From Rhodospirillum sp047263945 (GTDB taxonomy: Bacteria > Pseudomonadota > Alphaproteobacteria > Rhodospirillales > Rhodospirillaceae), in the NCBI RefSeq assembly GCF_047263945.1, contig NZ_JBLAVB010000008.1, positions 166,386-230,385 on the forward strand: a stretch of DNA of 64,000 nt, written 5' to 3'. A program made the translations under genes and the position numbers. The notes under the pieces were generated by a model. The model ran no database searches and was not told where the DNA came from. It worked only from the letters and a program-made list of their open reading frames with translations. Numbering within the stretch: position 1 is the stretch's first letter; each line of letters starts with the position of its first letter. Below, one piece after another: positions 49,787 through 58,866 of this stretch.

Positions 49787-51811
49787 ATGGGTGGGGTGAA
49801 TACGGCGACTGGGGACGAAACGGAGACGAAGTCGGTCTTTCGCCGCTACCGGTCTATCATGGCGCTGACTTACCTACTCTCTTTGGTCATTGCCGTCGGT
49901 CTGTCGGGTTGGCTTTATGTGATCAACCTCGACTCCCGCCTGGACCGGATCGCGATCGACGTGCGGGAGCACAAGGTTACCCTGGATCGAATCGTCGAAT
50001 CTTCGGTGAACTTTGTCTCGGGTATGCGTCTGTTCTCCGAAAACTGGCTGCGTCACACCAGCGGTCGCTTAGCTGGGGACGCGCCCCTTTATCGGGCCCT
50101 GCGGGCGTCGGAAGCGAATGGTTTCCTGACCTTGGATCAGCTTCCTCCCGGTATCTCCCGGGACGAGGTGGGCAACCTGACTGCGCCCTGGCCGCTGGTG
50201 CGCAACGAGGATGCCTTCCAACAGGAAGTGGGCATGGCCCTGGCTTTGAACCCCATGTTTCGCATTATCAAAAATGCCATCCCCAATGCCGCTTGGGTCT
50301 ACTACACCTCGGAATCCAAGTTCATCAACATCTTCCCCTACGTGGAGTCCAAGGATTTTCGGTTCACCGAGGACCTCTATACCCACGGGTTCTATAAACA
50401 GGGCCTGCCCAAGAATAACCCGGAACGGCGCCAATTTTGGTCCGAGGCCTATATGGACGAAGCGGGCAAGGGGCTGATGGTTTCCCTGGCCGCGCCGATC
50501 TACCGGGAAGACGACTTTCTGGGAACAGTGGCCCTGGATTTGACCCTGAGCGAGCTGAACAAGTATATCAGCGAACTGAACTATGGGTTAGGCGAAGGCT
50601 TCATCGTTAATGACTTAAGCCAGCTTCTCGCGCATCCGTCGGGCGATGGTGAAAGGGTAGGCGAGGTCCTGACCGGTGATCAGGGTTTGCCTTTCGAGCT
50701 GCGGGGGCGATATGAGGAGATCCTCGCGGCCGACTATACGGGGGGGTATCAGCTCTTCGACGGCTACTACGTGTTCCTGGCATCCATGGACAAGGCACCT
50801 TGGCGCTTGGGCTATGTGGTACCCAAGGGGGTGGTCAACGCCGAGATTCTCTGGTTGATCCTGCCCGAGGGGGTCTATCTGCTGCTGTCTCTGACGGCCA
50901 TGTTGTTGGTGGCCAACTATTTGACTCGCAAGGATTTCATCGACCCCTCCCAGGCCCTGGTTCGGTTCATCGACCGGCGTTCCTCCGGGGGGCGGGTGGC
51001 CCTGCCTCAGGTGCCGGACGGCTGGCGCCCCTGGATCGAGAAGGTGGATTCCGCCTTCGATTCCCATGGCCAGATCATTGCCCTGCGCCAGGAACTGGAA
51101 ACCGCCCATACCATCCAGCATTCGGCCCTGACCACAGATTTCCCCGATACGGGCCAAGTGATGATGCATGGCATGATGCGCGCAGCGAAGACCGTGGGCG
51201 GAGATTTCTATGACGTCATCCCCTTGGGGGGCGACCGCTATGGCATCGTTATGGCCGACGTCTCGGGCAAGGGCATCCCTGCGGCCCTGTTTATGATGGT
51301 ATCCCGGACCATTCTGCGGACCATTGCTGTCTCTGGCGACCACCCCTCGGCCTGCTTGGCCCTTGTCAACGACCAACTCGCCACCAACAACGAGGGCTCC
51401 ATGTTTGTCACCCTGTTCTACGGGGTCTACGACGCCTCCTCCGGACAGTTGATCTATGCGAACGGGGGGCATAATCCGCCGGTGGTTCTGCGGGCCGATG
51501 GCGGGACAGAGGCCCTACCCGGAACCGGGGGCATGGCGCTGGGCATCATGGAAGGTCTGCCCTTTGCGGAGAAAACCTGGGACCTGGAGGTCGGCGGAGG
51601 CCTGTTCCTCTACACCGATGGGGTAACCGAGGCGGTGGATCCAACCCTGGCCGAATATGGCTTTGATCGCCTGTTGGATCTGCTGAAGGGCCGAACGGAC
51701 CGCTCCCCAACGGAGCTTTGCACCCTGGTGGTAGAGGACATCGACCGCTTTGCGGGGACCGAGCCGCAGGCCGACGACATCACCTGTTTGGCGCTATCGC
51801 GGAAGGCCTGA
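49787..51811 (+). CDS. Membrane PP2C/SpoIIE-type phosphatase with Cache sensor
   Basis: A 674-residue signalling protein: membrane helix 1 (about 25-47), a large periplasmic double-Cache domain (about 50-350; IPNAAWVYYTSES, FLGTVALDLTLSELN), membrane helix 2 (about 355-380), a short linker, and a PP2C SpoIIE-type phosphatase domain (about 440-674). Metal-binding blocks TVGGDFYDVIPL, VMADVSGKGIPAALFM and LFLYTDGVTEAVD are intact. Such proteins dephosphorylate anti-sigma-antagonists or related partners. It is likely cotranscribed with the cyclic-nucleotide-binding protein. No anti-sigma kinase or STAS gene is visible nearby. Confidence 0.92.
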   Translation: MGGVNTATGDETETKSVFRRYRSIMALTYLLSLVIAVGLSGWLYVINLDSRLDRIAIDVREHKVTLDRIVESSVNFVSGMRLFSENWLRHTSGRLAGDAPLYRALRASEANGFLTLDQLPPGISRDEVGNLTAPWPLVRNEDAFQQEVGMALALNPMFRIIKNAIPNAAWVYYTSESKFINIFPYVESKDFRFTEDLYTHGFYKQGLPKNNPERRQFWSEAYMDEAGKGLMVSLAAPIYREDDFLGTVALDLTLSELNKYISELNYGLGEGFIVNDLSQLLAHPSGDGERVGEVLTGDQGLPFELRGRYEEILAADYTGGYQLFDGYYVFLASMDKAPWRLGYVVPKGVVNAEILWLILPEGVYLLLSLTAMLLVANYLTRKDFIDPSQALVRFIDRRSSGGRVALPQVPDGWRPWIEKVDSAFDSHGQIIALRQELETAHTIQHSALTTDFPDTGQVMMHGMMRAAKTVGGDFYDVIPLGGDRYGIVMADVSGKGIPAALFMMVSRTILRTIAVSGDHPSACLALVNDQLATNNEGSMFVTLFYGVYDASSGQLIYANGGHNPPVVLRADGGTEALPGTGGMALGIMEGLPFAEKTWDLEVGGGLFLYTDGVTEAVDPTLAEYGFDRLLDLLKGRTDRSPTELCTLVVEDIDRFAGTEPQADDITCLALSRKA

Positions 51812-51990
51812 GAGCCCAACCCCATTTGGGGACGAATGCGCCCAAACCCCCATTTTTTATGGTTTGGGGTCTGAGGCCTTTCGGCCCTAGACCCGCCAAA
51901 GAGGGGAGGGACGGGGCAAGGCCGCGTGACGGGAAAGCACCGACTGTCGTGTACGGTGAACGCGGACATCCAGGGTTGATTTTGGTGTCG
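51812..51990 (-). repeat. Truncated multi-hairpin element joined to a MITE fragment
   Basis: 51812-51965 matches the 47980-48164 orientation of the hairpin element (CCCCATTTGGGG, AGGCCTTTCGGCCCT, GGCAAGGCCGC, ending cgactgtcgtgtacggtg), but the end next to the phosphatase stop codon is missing. 51961-51990 (gcggacatccagggttgatt...) matches part of the MITE at 14590-14625. Confidence 0.65.
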
Positions 51991-52052
51991 GTGCTCAAAT
52001 GCACTGGGCTCAAACGCACTGGCGTCGGGGGATTTGCCTCCGTTGCCTGTTT

Positions 52053-52625
52053 TCAGCGGCACATGTAGCCGTAGCGGGTGCCTCCCAGAACGGGGTCGGT
52101 GACCTCGATGTGGTGCAGGTGGCTGCCGTAGCCGATGACCGCGATGGTCATGTCAGGCGCTCCGTTCCGGTGGGCGGTGACCTGGTCTCCGGCCATGGTA
52201 TAGCGGACGGCTTCCTGGCTGGGAGAGGCGCCAAGAGTCTTGATCTGGCTGTCCTCAATCTCGAGAGCGTTGGAGCAGGAATCGGGGACGAATTCATCGT
52301 CCACCCGCATGGCTTCGTCGAACATTTCCCAACGGCCCACCAGAAAGGGCGGCGCTTGCGTCGTGGGGCGGGTGTAGTCGTGGGCTTTCAGATATTCTTC
52401 CAGATAGGTTCGGAACCCCTGGGCTTGCAGGATCTTATCGAGGTATAGCTCGATGTTGTTTTTCTTCAGGTCAGCGTAATAGGCCTCCATGGCGTGCTCC
52501 TCGTGATTCAGTAGCAGGACGTATCCCGCGAGAAGAACCAGCGTCGTCAGGGCCACGATTGCACGGCGCCGACTGCTGCGGAGCGCCAGGGGGAGGCGTA
52601 ACGTCGTCATCACTATTCCGTCCAA
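52053..52625 (-). CDS. Unknown protein with N-terminal membrane anchor (190 aa)
   Basis: A protein of 185-190 residues with one N-terminal hydrophobic segment (AIVALTTLVLLAGYVLLLN, about residues 22-40) that could be a signal anchor, then a soluble domain. It has two cysteines (DSCSN and the last-but-one residue, GYMCR), which could form a disulfide outside the membrane. The exact start is uncertain (52625 or 52610, MTTLRLPL). No family was recognised. It stands alone, convergent with the phosphatase gene and divergent from the ClC channel. Confidence 0.6.
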   Translation of the reverse strand: MDGIVMTTLRLPLALRSSRRRAIVALTTLVLLAGYVLLLNHEEHAMEAYYADLKKNNIELYLDKILQAQGFRTYLEEYLKAHDYTRPTTQAPPFLVGRWEMFDEAMRVDDEFVPDSCSNALEIEDSQIKTLGASPSQEAVRYTMAGDQVTAHRNGAPDMTIAVIGYGSHLHHIEVTDPVLGGTRYGYMCR

Positions 52626-52935
52626 AGGGGCGACAGGTCAGAGTCGCTCAATATGGTCTTTTGAAAGACCATGAAAAACCTGGGTGTTGGACCCGTGCGG
52701 TCCGTTGTCGATTCGGCATCCGCCAAATACTCACCGAACATGGACCAATGCGGCAGACGCAGAGGTGACATGTCGACTATGGCCAGACTTGGGCCAATCC
52801 GTGATTGGGCGTTGAAACAACACCGCCGTTATGTCAAACACGGGGGAGATTTGCAATTCCTCGATTTGCGATTTTTGGCGCATGGGTGGTGTTTGTTGTC
52901 CAGGGGAATTGGACGGCGAATGCCGTTTTGTATGA
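52626..52935. other. Gene-free stretch before the ClC channel
   Basis: No credible gene. A 20-nt palindrome ATGGTCTTTTGAAAGACCAT lies at 52653-52672, close to the divergent start of the anchored protein, and could be an operator. The rest likely holds promoters; nothing else is recognised. Confidence 0.45.
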
Positions 52936-54726
52936 ATGGTGGATATCGAAATGGGTTCTGGAACGGTCGTGGCCTCCCGGTCACGGGTTCGAATGGGTTT
53001 GCTGGCTCTGTGCTCTTTGGCCCTCGTGGTGGGTGTGGTCACGGGTATTGGCGCTGCGGCATTGAGAGTGCTGATTTCCCTGGTGCACAACCTGTTGTTC
53101 CTGGGGGAGTTCGGCTGGACCTATGAAGCCAACGATCCCACACCGGCCAGCGCTTGGGGGCCGTTCGTCATCCTCGCTCCCATCATTGGCGGGCTGGTTG
53201 TCGTTTTCCTGGTGCGCCGCTTCGCGCCCGAGGCCAAGGGCCATGGCGTGCCGGAGGTGATGGCCGCCATCTTCTATAACAACGGCATGATCCGCCCCAT
53301 TGTGGTGATCGTGAAGTCCCTGGCTTCGGCCCTGTCCATCGGCAGTGGGGCGTCCGTCGGGCGCGAAGGCCCCATCATCCAAATCGGCAGTGGTATCGGC
53401 TCCACCCTGGGGCAGGTCTTCAAGCTACCCAAATGGCAGACCATCACCCTGGTTGCCGCCGGGGCGGGGGCGGGCATCGCGGCGACTTTCAATACGCCTC
53501 TGGGCGCGGTGATGTTCGCCATTGAGCTGATGATGCCCGAAGTGAGTGCCCGGACGTTCCTGCCCGTGGTCATCGCCACTGGCGCGGCCACCTACGTGGG
53601 GCGGATCTTCTTCGGTATTGCACCGGCCTTCACCGTTCCCACGGGTGTGCTGCCCGATCTTCTGTTCCCCAGTGCCGCCCAGTTCCTGCCAGTCTATGTG
53701 ATCTTCGGCATGATTTGTGGTGTCGCTTCGGCGGTCTTTGTGCGGTTCCTTCACTGGGTGGAGGATCTATTCGATGACATGCCGTTGAACCCCTATGTGA
53801 AGAACGTCATCGGCATGACCCTCATCGGCGTGATGATGTATGTCTTCTTCCTGATTTATGGGCGTTACTTCACCGATGGCGTGGGTTACGCCACCATTCA
53901 GGGTATTCTGAATGGGGATCTGCAATTCGCCTATCTGATGGCCATCCTGTTCCTGGCCAAGATGATTGCCACCTCGGTCAGCTTGGCCGCCGGGGCCTCG
54001 GGTGGCGTGTTCTCCCCCTCCCTGTTCCTGGGGGCGACTCTGGGCGGCTGTTTTGGCGCGGTGCTGTCCACGCTTTGGCCGCATCTGGGGTTCGGTCCCA
54101 TCCAGTTTGCCATCATTGGCATGGCGGGTATTGTTGGTGGTGGGACGGGGGCGGCGCTGACGGCCATCCTGATGATCTTCGAGATGACGGGCGATTATAC
54201 GACCATCGTGCCGGTGATCATCGCAGTCGCTGCGTCCATCGGCACCCGGCGCATGATCATGGAAGACAATATCTACACCATGAAGCTGGTGCGTCGGGGC
54301 CAACATATCCCCAAGGACCGTCATTCCCACATGTTCACCATCCGCAAGGCACGGGATATCATGGCTCCCGTCGCGGGAGTCGTCGCTCTGGAGACCTTGC
54401 CCGAGTCGGTGCGGCAGGCGGGGAACGGGTCCGTTCGGATGGTCGCGGAAAAATACGCTGCGGTGAAAGATGGAAAAGGGCGTTTCGTTGGCGTTATCGC
54501 GAGCGACGCACAGGGGGCTCCCTTGTCCGGGGCTGGCCTGGAGCGCTCCTTTACCGTGATCCGCGAGGGGGACTTCCTGCAGGTGGTCATGACTCGGATG
54601 GCGCGTCGCGATGCCCGCGCCGCAGTGGTCATGAACGAAAAGGGCACCTTGCGGATCCATCGGGTGTCAGGCGTGATCCACCGAGACAGCCTGGCTGACG
54701 CGATTCTGGTCGATTATAAAGACTGA
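52936..54726 (+). CDS. ClC-family chloride channel/antiporter with C-terminal regulatory region
   Basis: A 596-residue membrane protein with the ClC fold. Ion-path motifs are seen: GHGVPEVMAA (usual GSGIPE), SGASVGREGPIIQ (GREGP, with the gating Glu) and SGGVFSPSLFLG (GxFxP). The C-terminal 150 residues after the last helix (RKARDIMAPVAG onward) resemble a weak pair of CBS domains that can sense nucleotides. The N-terminus is uncertain: ATG 52936 and ATG 52951 (MGSGTVVAS) are both possible with no clear ribosome site. Whether it is a channel or a Cl-/H+ antiporter cannot be told. Confidence 0.92.
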   Translation: MVDIEMGSGTVVASRSRVRMGLLALCSLALVVGVVTGIGAAALRVLISLVHNLLFLGEFGWTYEANDPTPASAWGPFVILAPIIGGLVVVFLVRRFAPEAKGHGVPEVMAAIFYNNGMIRPIVVIVKSLASALSIGSGASVGREGPIIQIGSGIGSTLGQVFKLPKWQTITLVAAGAGAGIAATFNTPLGAVMFAIELMMPEVSARTFLPVVIATGAATYVGRIFFGIAPAFTVPTGVLPDLLFPSAAQFLPVYVIFGMICGVASAVFVRFLHWVEDLFDDMPLNPYVKNVIGMTLIGVMMYVFFLIYGRYFTDGVGYATIQGILNGDLQFAYLMAILFLAKMIATSVSLAAGASGGVFSPSLFLGATLGGCFGAVLSTLWPHLGFGPIQFAIIGMAGIVGGGTGAALTAILMIFEMTGDYTTIVPVIIAVAASIGTRRMIMEDNIYTMKLVRRGQHIPKDRHSHMFTIRKARDIMAPVAGVVALETLPESVRQAGNGSVRMVAEKYAAVKDGKGRFVGVIASDAQGAPLSGAGLERSFTVIREGDFLQVVMTRMARRDARAAVVMNEKGTLRIHRVSGVIHRDSLADAILVDYKD

Positions 54727-54765
54727 TCATGGTGGGTCTGGGAGGCCCTGCCTCCCAGCCTGCGA

Positions 54766-55854
54766 TCAGCAGGTTGTGTCGTGGGTGAAGACAAAGACCT
54801 CGTCCGGGATCAGTGCCAAGCCGACGATATCCCCCGGGCTCATCGGCGGCAAATCGTGGATATGGGCGTGTAGGGGGGTGCAGGCCACGTCCGTCTCCAC
54901 CGCCAGGGTGATGTCGTGGATCCGCCCCAGATGGCGGATATCCAGGACCCTGGCCCGGGGTTGGCTGGCACTGGGGGTGGGGGAGAGCACAAACCCTTCT
55001 GGCCGGACCATGGCCAGACAGGCGGTACCCTCGGCCAGACCTGGGGCGGGCAGGGGGCCGACGGGGGTATCGGCCAGACCACCCCGAACCACGGATGGCA
55101 GTTCGTTGATCTCTCCGAAGAATCGGGCGGTGAAGGGGCAGGTGGGCTGGTGATACAGCTCCGCGGGCGGGCCCTGCTGGATGACCCGGCCCCCGTCCAT
55201 CAGCGCGATTTGATCGGCCATATACATGGCTTCTTCCGGATCATGGGTGACCATGACCGCAGCGACCTTGTTCTTACGCAGCACCTGGAAGGTTTCCGCC
55301 CGAATCTGCTGGCGTAGACGCGCATCCAAACCGGAGAAGGGCTCGTCCAGCAACATCAACCGAGGTTCCGGTGCGAGCGCCCGGGCCAAGGCCACCCGCT
55401 GCTGTTGGCCCCCGGACAGGGTGTGGGGATAGGCTCGACGGTAGTCGGCCATGCCCACCATCTCCAGGGTCCGGGTGATCTGCTCTTGCCGCTTTTCCTT
55501 GGTCAGATGGGTGAGGCCAAAGGCCACGTTTTCGGCCACGGTCAGATGGGGAAACAGGGCGAAGTCCTGGAACAGGAAGCCAATGCGCCGCTGCTCGGGG
55601 GGGACGGCCCTGGGGCCATCGGCGACGATTTCCCCATCCATCAGCACCTGTCCGGACCAGGGGTGTTCCAGACCGGCGGCGATGCGCAGGGTCGTGGTCT
55701 TGCCGCAGCCCGAGGGACCGAGGAGACAGAGCAGATGTCCGGGCATCAAGGATAGGGAGACCCCTTTGACCACTTGGCGCTCGCCATAACCATGGGTGAC
55801 CTCCCGGAGCTCCAGGCTGGGGATCGACAGGGATTTACGCTGGTGGGTGGTCAC
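54766..55854 (-). CDS. fbpC: Iron(III) ABC transporter ATPase
   Basis: A 362-residue ABC ATPase: Walker A GPSGCGKTTTL, Q-loop FLFQDFALFPHL, signature LSGGQQQRVALARAL, Walker B LMLLDEPFSGLD, switch MVTHDPEEAM and a C-terminal TOBE-like domain (LAMVRPEGFVLS). It drives ferric iron uptake with FbpB and FbpA encoded upstream. Last gene of the fbp operon, 30 bp after fbpB. Confidence 0.93.
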   Translation of the reverse strand: MTTHQRKSLSIPSLELREVTHGYGERQVVKGVSLSLMPGHLLCLLGPSGCGKTTTLRIAAGLEHPWSGQVLMDGEIVADGPRAVPPEQRRIGFLFQDFALFPHLTVAENVAFGLTHLTKEKRQEQITRTLEMVGMADYRRAYPHTLSGGQQQRVALARALAPEPRLMLLDEPFSGLDARLRQQIRAETFQVLRKNKVAAVMVTHDPEEAMYMADQIALMDGGRVIQQGPPAELYHQPTCPFTARFFGEINELPSVVRGGLADTPVGPLPAPGLAEGTACLAMVRPEGFVLSPTPSASQPRARVLDIRHLGRIHDITLAVETDVACTPLHAHIHDLPPMSPGDIVGLALIPDEVFVFTHDTTC

Positions 55855-55884
55855 GGTCAGGATCTCCTTAATCCCTGGGAGTGC

Positions 55885-57633
55885 TTACCCCTGGGGTCTG
55901 TCGTCGGTCTGGTGGGACCAATCCCGGGATTGGGCGATGGAACGGCTGAGAAGGATCACGGGAAGCAGTCCGGCGGTAACAATGGCCAATGCCCCCAGGC
56001 CCGCTCGTTCGATCTGCTCGCTGGAGGCGAACTGAAAGACATGGGTTGCCAGGGTGTCGAAATTGAAGGGGCGTAGCAACAGGGTTGCGGGAAGTTCCTT
56101 CATGCAATCGACGAAGACCAGCAGGATTGCCGTGAGCAGGCTGCCTTTGATGATCGGTAAGTGGACCCGAAGCAGGACCTTGCCTGGCCCACAGCCAAGG
56201 GTTCGGGCCGCCATGTCGACGGTGGGACGCACCCGGCCCAGGCCGGCTTCCACCGTACCGTAGCTCAGGGCCAGGAATCGGACCACATAGGCAAACACCA
56301 GGGCGAAGAGCGTCCCGCTGAGCAGCAGGCCCGTGGAAACACCGAAGGCGTCCCGCATGAAACCGTCCAGGGCGTTGTCGAAGGCGCCAAAGGGGGCGAG
56401 GATACCGATCGCGAGGACCGTGCCGGGGACGGCGTAACCGAGACTGGCCAAGCGGGTGAACCATTTCAGGGCTTGGCCTTTCCCCAGGCGGAGGGCATAG
56501 GCCATGAACAGACCAATGGATAAAGCCACCACCGCCGCAGTCAGGGACAGGCTCAGGCTGTTGGTGGCATAGCGGGCGAAGTCGGGGGTCCAGCTTTCGG
56601 AAAAGCGCAGGACGGCATTGCGTGCCAGGACGCTGGCGGGAACCACGAAGCCGAGGAGCACCGGCAGGGCGCAGGCCAGCGAGGCCAAAGCGGCATGTGG
56701 GCCGGTCAGGCGCTTGCCCTGCACCGGGCGCATGCGGGTGCCTGTGTTCTGGTAGGCTTTCTTGGCCCGGGCCCAGCGCTCCAGGGCGATCAACACCATG
56801 ATAAAGACAAGCAGCACGCAAGCCACCTGGGCGCCTCCGGCCCGATTTCCCATGATCAGCCAAACATTGTAGAGGCCGTTGGTCAGGGTCTGGACGCCGA
56901 ACAGCTTGACCGTTCCATAGTCGTTCAGGGTTTCCATGAGAACCAGGGCGAGACCCACGGCCAGGGAGGGGCGGGCCATGGGCAGGGCGACTCGGCGGAA
57001 CCCCTGCCAAGGGGTGCAGCCCAGGGTTCGGCTGACCTCCAGCGTGCATTGGGACTGCTCCAGGAAGGCGGAGCGGGCCAGCAGATAGACATAGGGGTAA
57101 AGGACCAGGGTCATCATGGTGATGGCCCCACCGAGACTGCGGATTTGGGGGAACCAGTACTCTCGGGGCGATGTCCAGCCGAAGAGAGCCCGCAGAACAC
57201 CCTGGACCGGTCCGGCATAGTCCAGCAACTCGGTATAGGTGAAGCCGATGATGAAGGCGGGGACGGCCAGGGGCACCAAAAGCGCCCATTCGAACAGGCC
57301 GCGCCCGGGAAACCGGTACATGGTGACCAGCCAGGCGGTTCCCGTGCCGATCAGGAAGGTGCCCAGGCCCACGCCACCCATGAGGGACAGGGTGTTTGCC
57401 ACATAGGTGGGTAGAACCGTTTTCGCGAGGTGGGGCCAAATGGTTGGGTCGCCGGGCAGGAAGGCCATGACCACAACGGCGATCACGGGAATGGCGACAA
57501 TCGTCGCGGCCACGGCGGCGCCCAAGGTCCAGAGAGAGGGTAGCCAAGTCCGGGAGACGCGCAGGCCATCAGCGAGGGGGGATTCCAGAGGGGGAGCTCC
57601 CCCCGGCCCGATGGCTCCGGCTTCCGTCGTCAT
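55885..57633 (-). CDS. fbpB: Iron(III) ABC transporter permease (fused double permease)
   Basis: A 582-residue inner-membrane protein with two homologous permease halves (about 12 helices). The ATPase-contact EAA loops are LEVSRTLGCTPWQGFRRVALP in the first half (key block EVSRTLG) and DMAARTLGCGPGKVLLRVHLP in the second (key block MAARTLG). This FbpB-type architecture is typical of ferric uptake systems for iron stripped from periplasmic chelates. It is preceded by a very stable hairpin in the gap after fbpA. Confidence 0.93.
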   Translation of the reverse strand: MTTEAGAIGPGGAPPLESPLADGLRVSRTWLPSLWTLGAAVAATIVAIPVIAVVVMAFLPGDPTIWPHLAKTVLPTYVANTLSLMGGVGLGTFLIGTGTAWLVTMYRFPGRGLFEWALLVPLAVPAFIIGFTYTELLDYAGPVQGVLRALFGWTSPREYWFPQIRSLGGAITMMTLVLYPYVYLLARSAFLEQSQCTLEVSRTLGCTPWQGFRRVALPMARPSLAVGLALVLMETLNDYGTVKLFGVQTLTNGLYNVWLIMGNRAGGAQVACVLLVFIMVLIALERWARAKKAYQNTGTRMRPVQGKRLTGPHAALASLACALPVLLGFVVPASVLARNAVLRFSESWTPDFARYATNSLSLSLTAAVVALSIGLFMAYALRLGKGQALKWFTRLASLGYAVPGTVLAIGILAPFGAFDNALDGFMRDAFGVSTGLLLSGTLFALVFAYVVRFLALSYGTVEAGLGRVRPTVDMAARTLGCGPGKVLLRVHLPIIKGSLLTAILLVFVDCMKELPATLLLRPFNFDTLATHVFQFASSEQIERAGLGALAIVTAGLLPVILLSRSIAQSRDWSHQTDDRPQG

Positions 57634-57680
57634 GGCTTGCTACCCCTTGGCACACAGTCGTTTAGTACAAACACAAGGAC

Positions 57681-57719
57681 GCGCGACGTGTTCGGGGCCC
57701 TGGTCCGAACACGTCGCGC
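57681..57719. terminator. Intercistronic 15-bp hairpin between fbpA and fbpB
   Basis: A perfect 15-bp stem GCGCGACGTGTTCGG / CCGAACACGTCGCGC with a 9-nt loop lies in the 138-bp gap. There is no long T-run, so it more likely attenuates transcription or protects fbpA mRNA, giving an excess of binding protein, than fully terminates. Confidence 0.75.
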
Positions 57720-57771
57720 TCTTCGAGGCTCCCCGGGGGGACTTGGGGAGTCTCGACATTGAGTAAAGGCG

Positions 57772-58803
57772 CTACGGCCCTTCGTTGAAGCCTGTCTCAT
57801 TGACGAGGCGCAGGGCTTCGTCGGCATGGGAGGCGATGGTTGCCAAGGGAATGGGGTCACCTGTGAACTCCCCCCAGGAGGCCACCAAGGGACTCAACGG
57901 GACTCCAGGCTTCACCGGATATTCATGGTTCACCGTAGCATACAGTTCCTGGGCTTCCTCGCCGGACAGGAATTCCATGAGCTTCAGTGCATTGTCCTTG
58001 TTGGGGGCGCTTTTGGTCATGGCCATGCCGCTGATGTTCACATGGGTGCCATGGCCATCCAGGTCCGGGAAGACCATATAGGCGCTTTCCGCCCAGGCCC
58101 GTTGCTCCGGATCGTCCAACATGGCGCCCATGTAATAGGTGTTCGCCAGGGCCAGGTCACAGACGCCTTCCATGATTTCCTTCACCTGATTGCGGTCGGC
58201 ACCGGTGGGTTTTTCCCCCAGGTTCGCCTTCACCCCTTCCAACCAAGTGCGGGAGGCATCAATGCCCACATGTTCGATCATCGCGCCCAGAAGGCCAATG
58301 TTATAGCTGTGGTCGCCCGGGCGGGAGCAGACCTTGCCCTTCCACTTCGGATCGGTCAGGTCGTTATAGGAGGTGATGGTCCCCTTGGGCACCCGCTCCT
58401 TGGAGGCATAGATGGCCCGAGCCCGGGTGGTCAGGCCGAACCACAGACCCTTGGGGTCGCGGAAATTCGGTGGAATATTCTCGTCAAGAACGGCGGAGGA
58501 CACGGGTTGGACGACATCGGCCTTGGCCAGCTCCGTCAGGCGGGCGATGTCCACGGTCAGGACGAGATCGGCGGGGCTGTTCATTCCCTCAGCCTTCAGG
58601 CGCTCCACCAACCCTTGATTGGTGAAGACCACATTGGTTCGGATCCCCGTTTCCGCAGTGAAGGCGTCCAGCATGGGTTGGATAAGAAAAGGCTGCCGGA
58701 AGGAGTAAATGTTGACCTCCTCTGCCGCCAATGCCGTGGCGCCTCCCACGAAGGACGATACAGCGAGGGCTGCCCCCGCCAGAAAGGTCCGAGTGATGTG
58801 CAT
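57772..58803 (-). CDS. fbpA: Iron(III) ABC transporter periplasmic binding protein
   Basis: A 343-residue binding protein with a signal peptide (TFLAGAALAVSSFVGGATALA, cleaved after about residue 26) and the transferrin-like FbpA fold. Key blocks: NIYSFRQPFLIQPMLDAF, LTTRARAIYASKE and ALANTYYMGAM (paired Tyr that ligate Fe3+). ATG 58803 has a GGGGAAC site upstream; the frame extends to 58866 without support. It is the first gene of the operon; a Fur-like palindrome sits upstream. Confidence 0.94.
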   Translation of the reverse strand: MHITRTFLAGAALAVSSFVGGATALAAEEVNIYSFRQPFLIQPMLDAFTAETGIRTNVVFTNQGLVERLKAEGMNSPADLVLTVDIARLTELAKADVVQPVSSAVLDENIPPNFRDPKGLWFGLTTRARAIYASKERVPKGTITSYNDLTDPKWKGKVCSRPGDHSYNIGLLGAMIEHVGIDASRTWLEGVKANLGEKPTGADRNQVKEIMEGVCDLALANTYYMGAMLDDPEQRAWAESAYMVFPDLDGHGTHVNISGMAMTKSAPNKDNALKLMEFLSGEEAQELYATVNHEYPVKPGVPLSPLVASWGEFTGDPIPLATIASHADEALRLVNETGFNEGP

Positions 58804-58843
58804 CCGAAGAGTTCCCCTATCTGTCCGTGGCCGGTCAATCTCG

Positions 58844-58866
58844 TTGAGAATGAATATCATGCTCAA
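58844..58866. promoter_or_regulatory. Fur-like operator upstream of fbpA
   Basis: A near-perfect 23-bp palindrome with ends TTGAG and CTCAA. Its core GAGAATGAATATCATGCTC agrees with the classic Fur box at 14 of 19 positions. It lies about 40 bp before the fbpA start codon and would repress the operon when iron is plentiful. Irr or a related regulator is an alternative in alphaproteobacteria. Confidence 0.65.

Noticed and set aside
55868..57547. 559-codon open frame overlapping fbpB in another frame
   Set aside because: Arg/Pro/Gly-rich translation with no membrane pattern; the fbpB frame has clear permease motifs.
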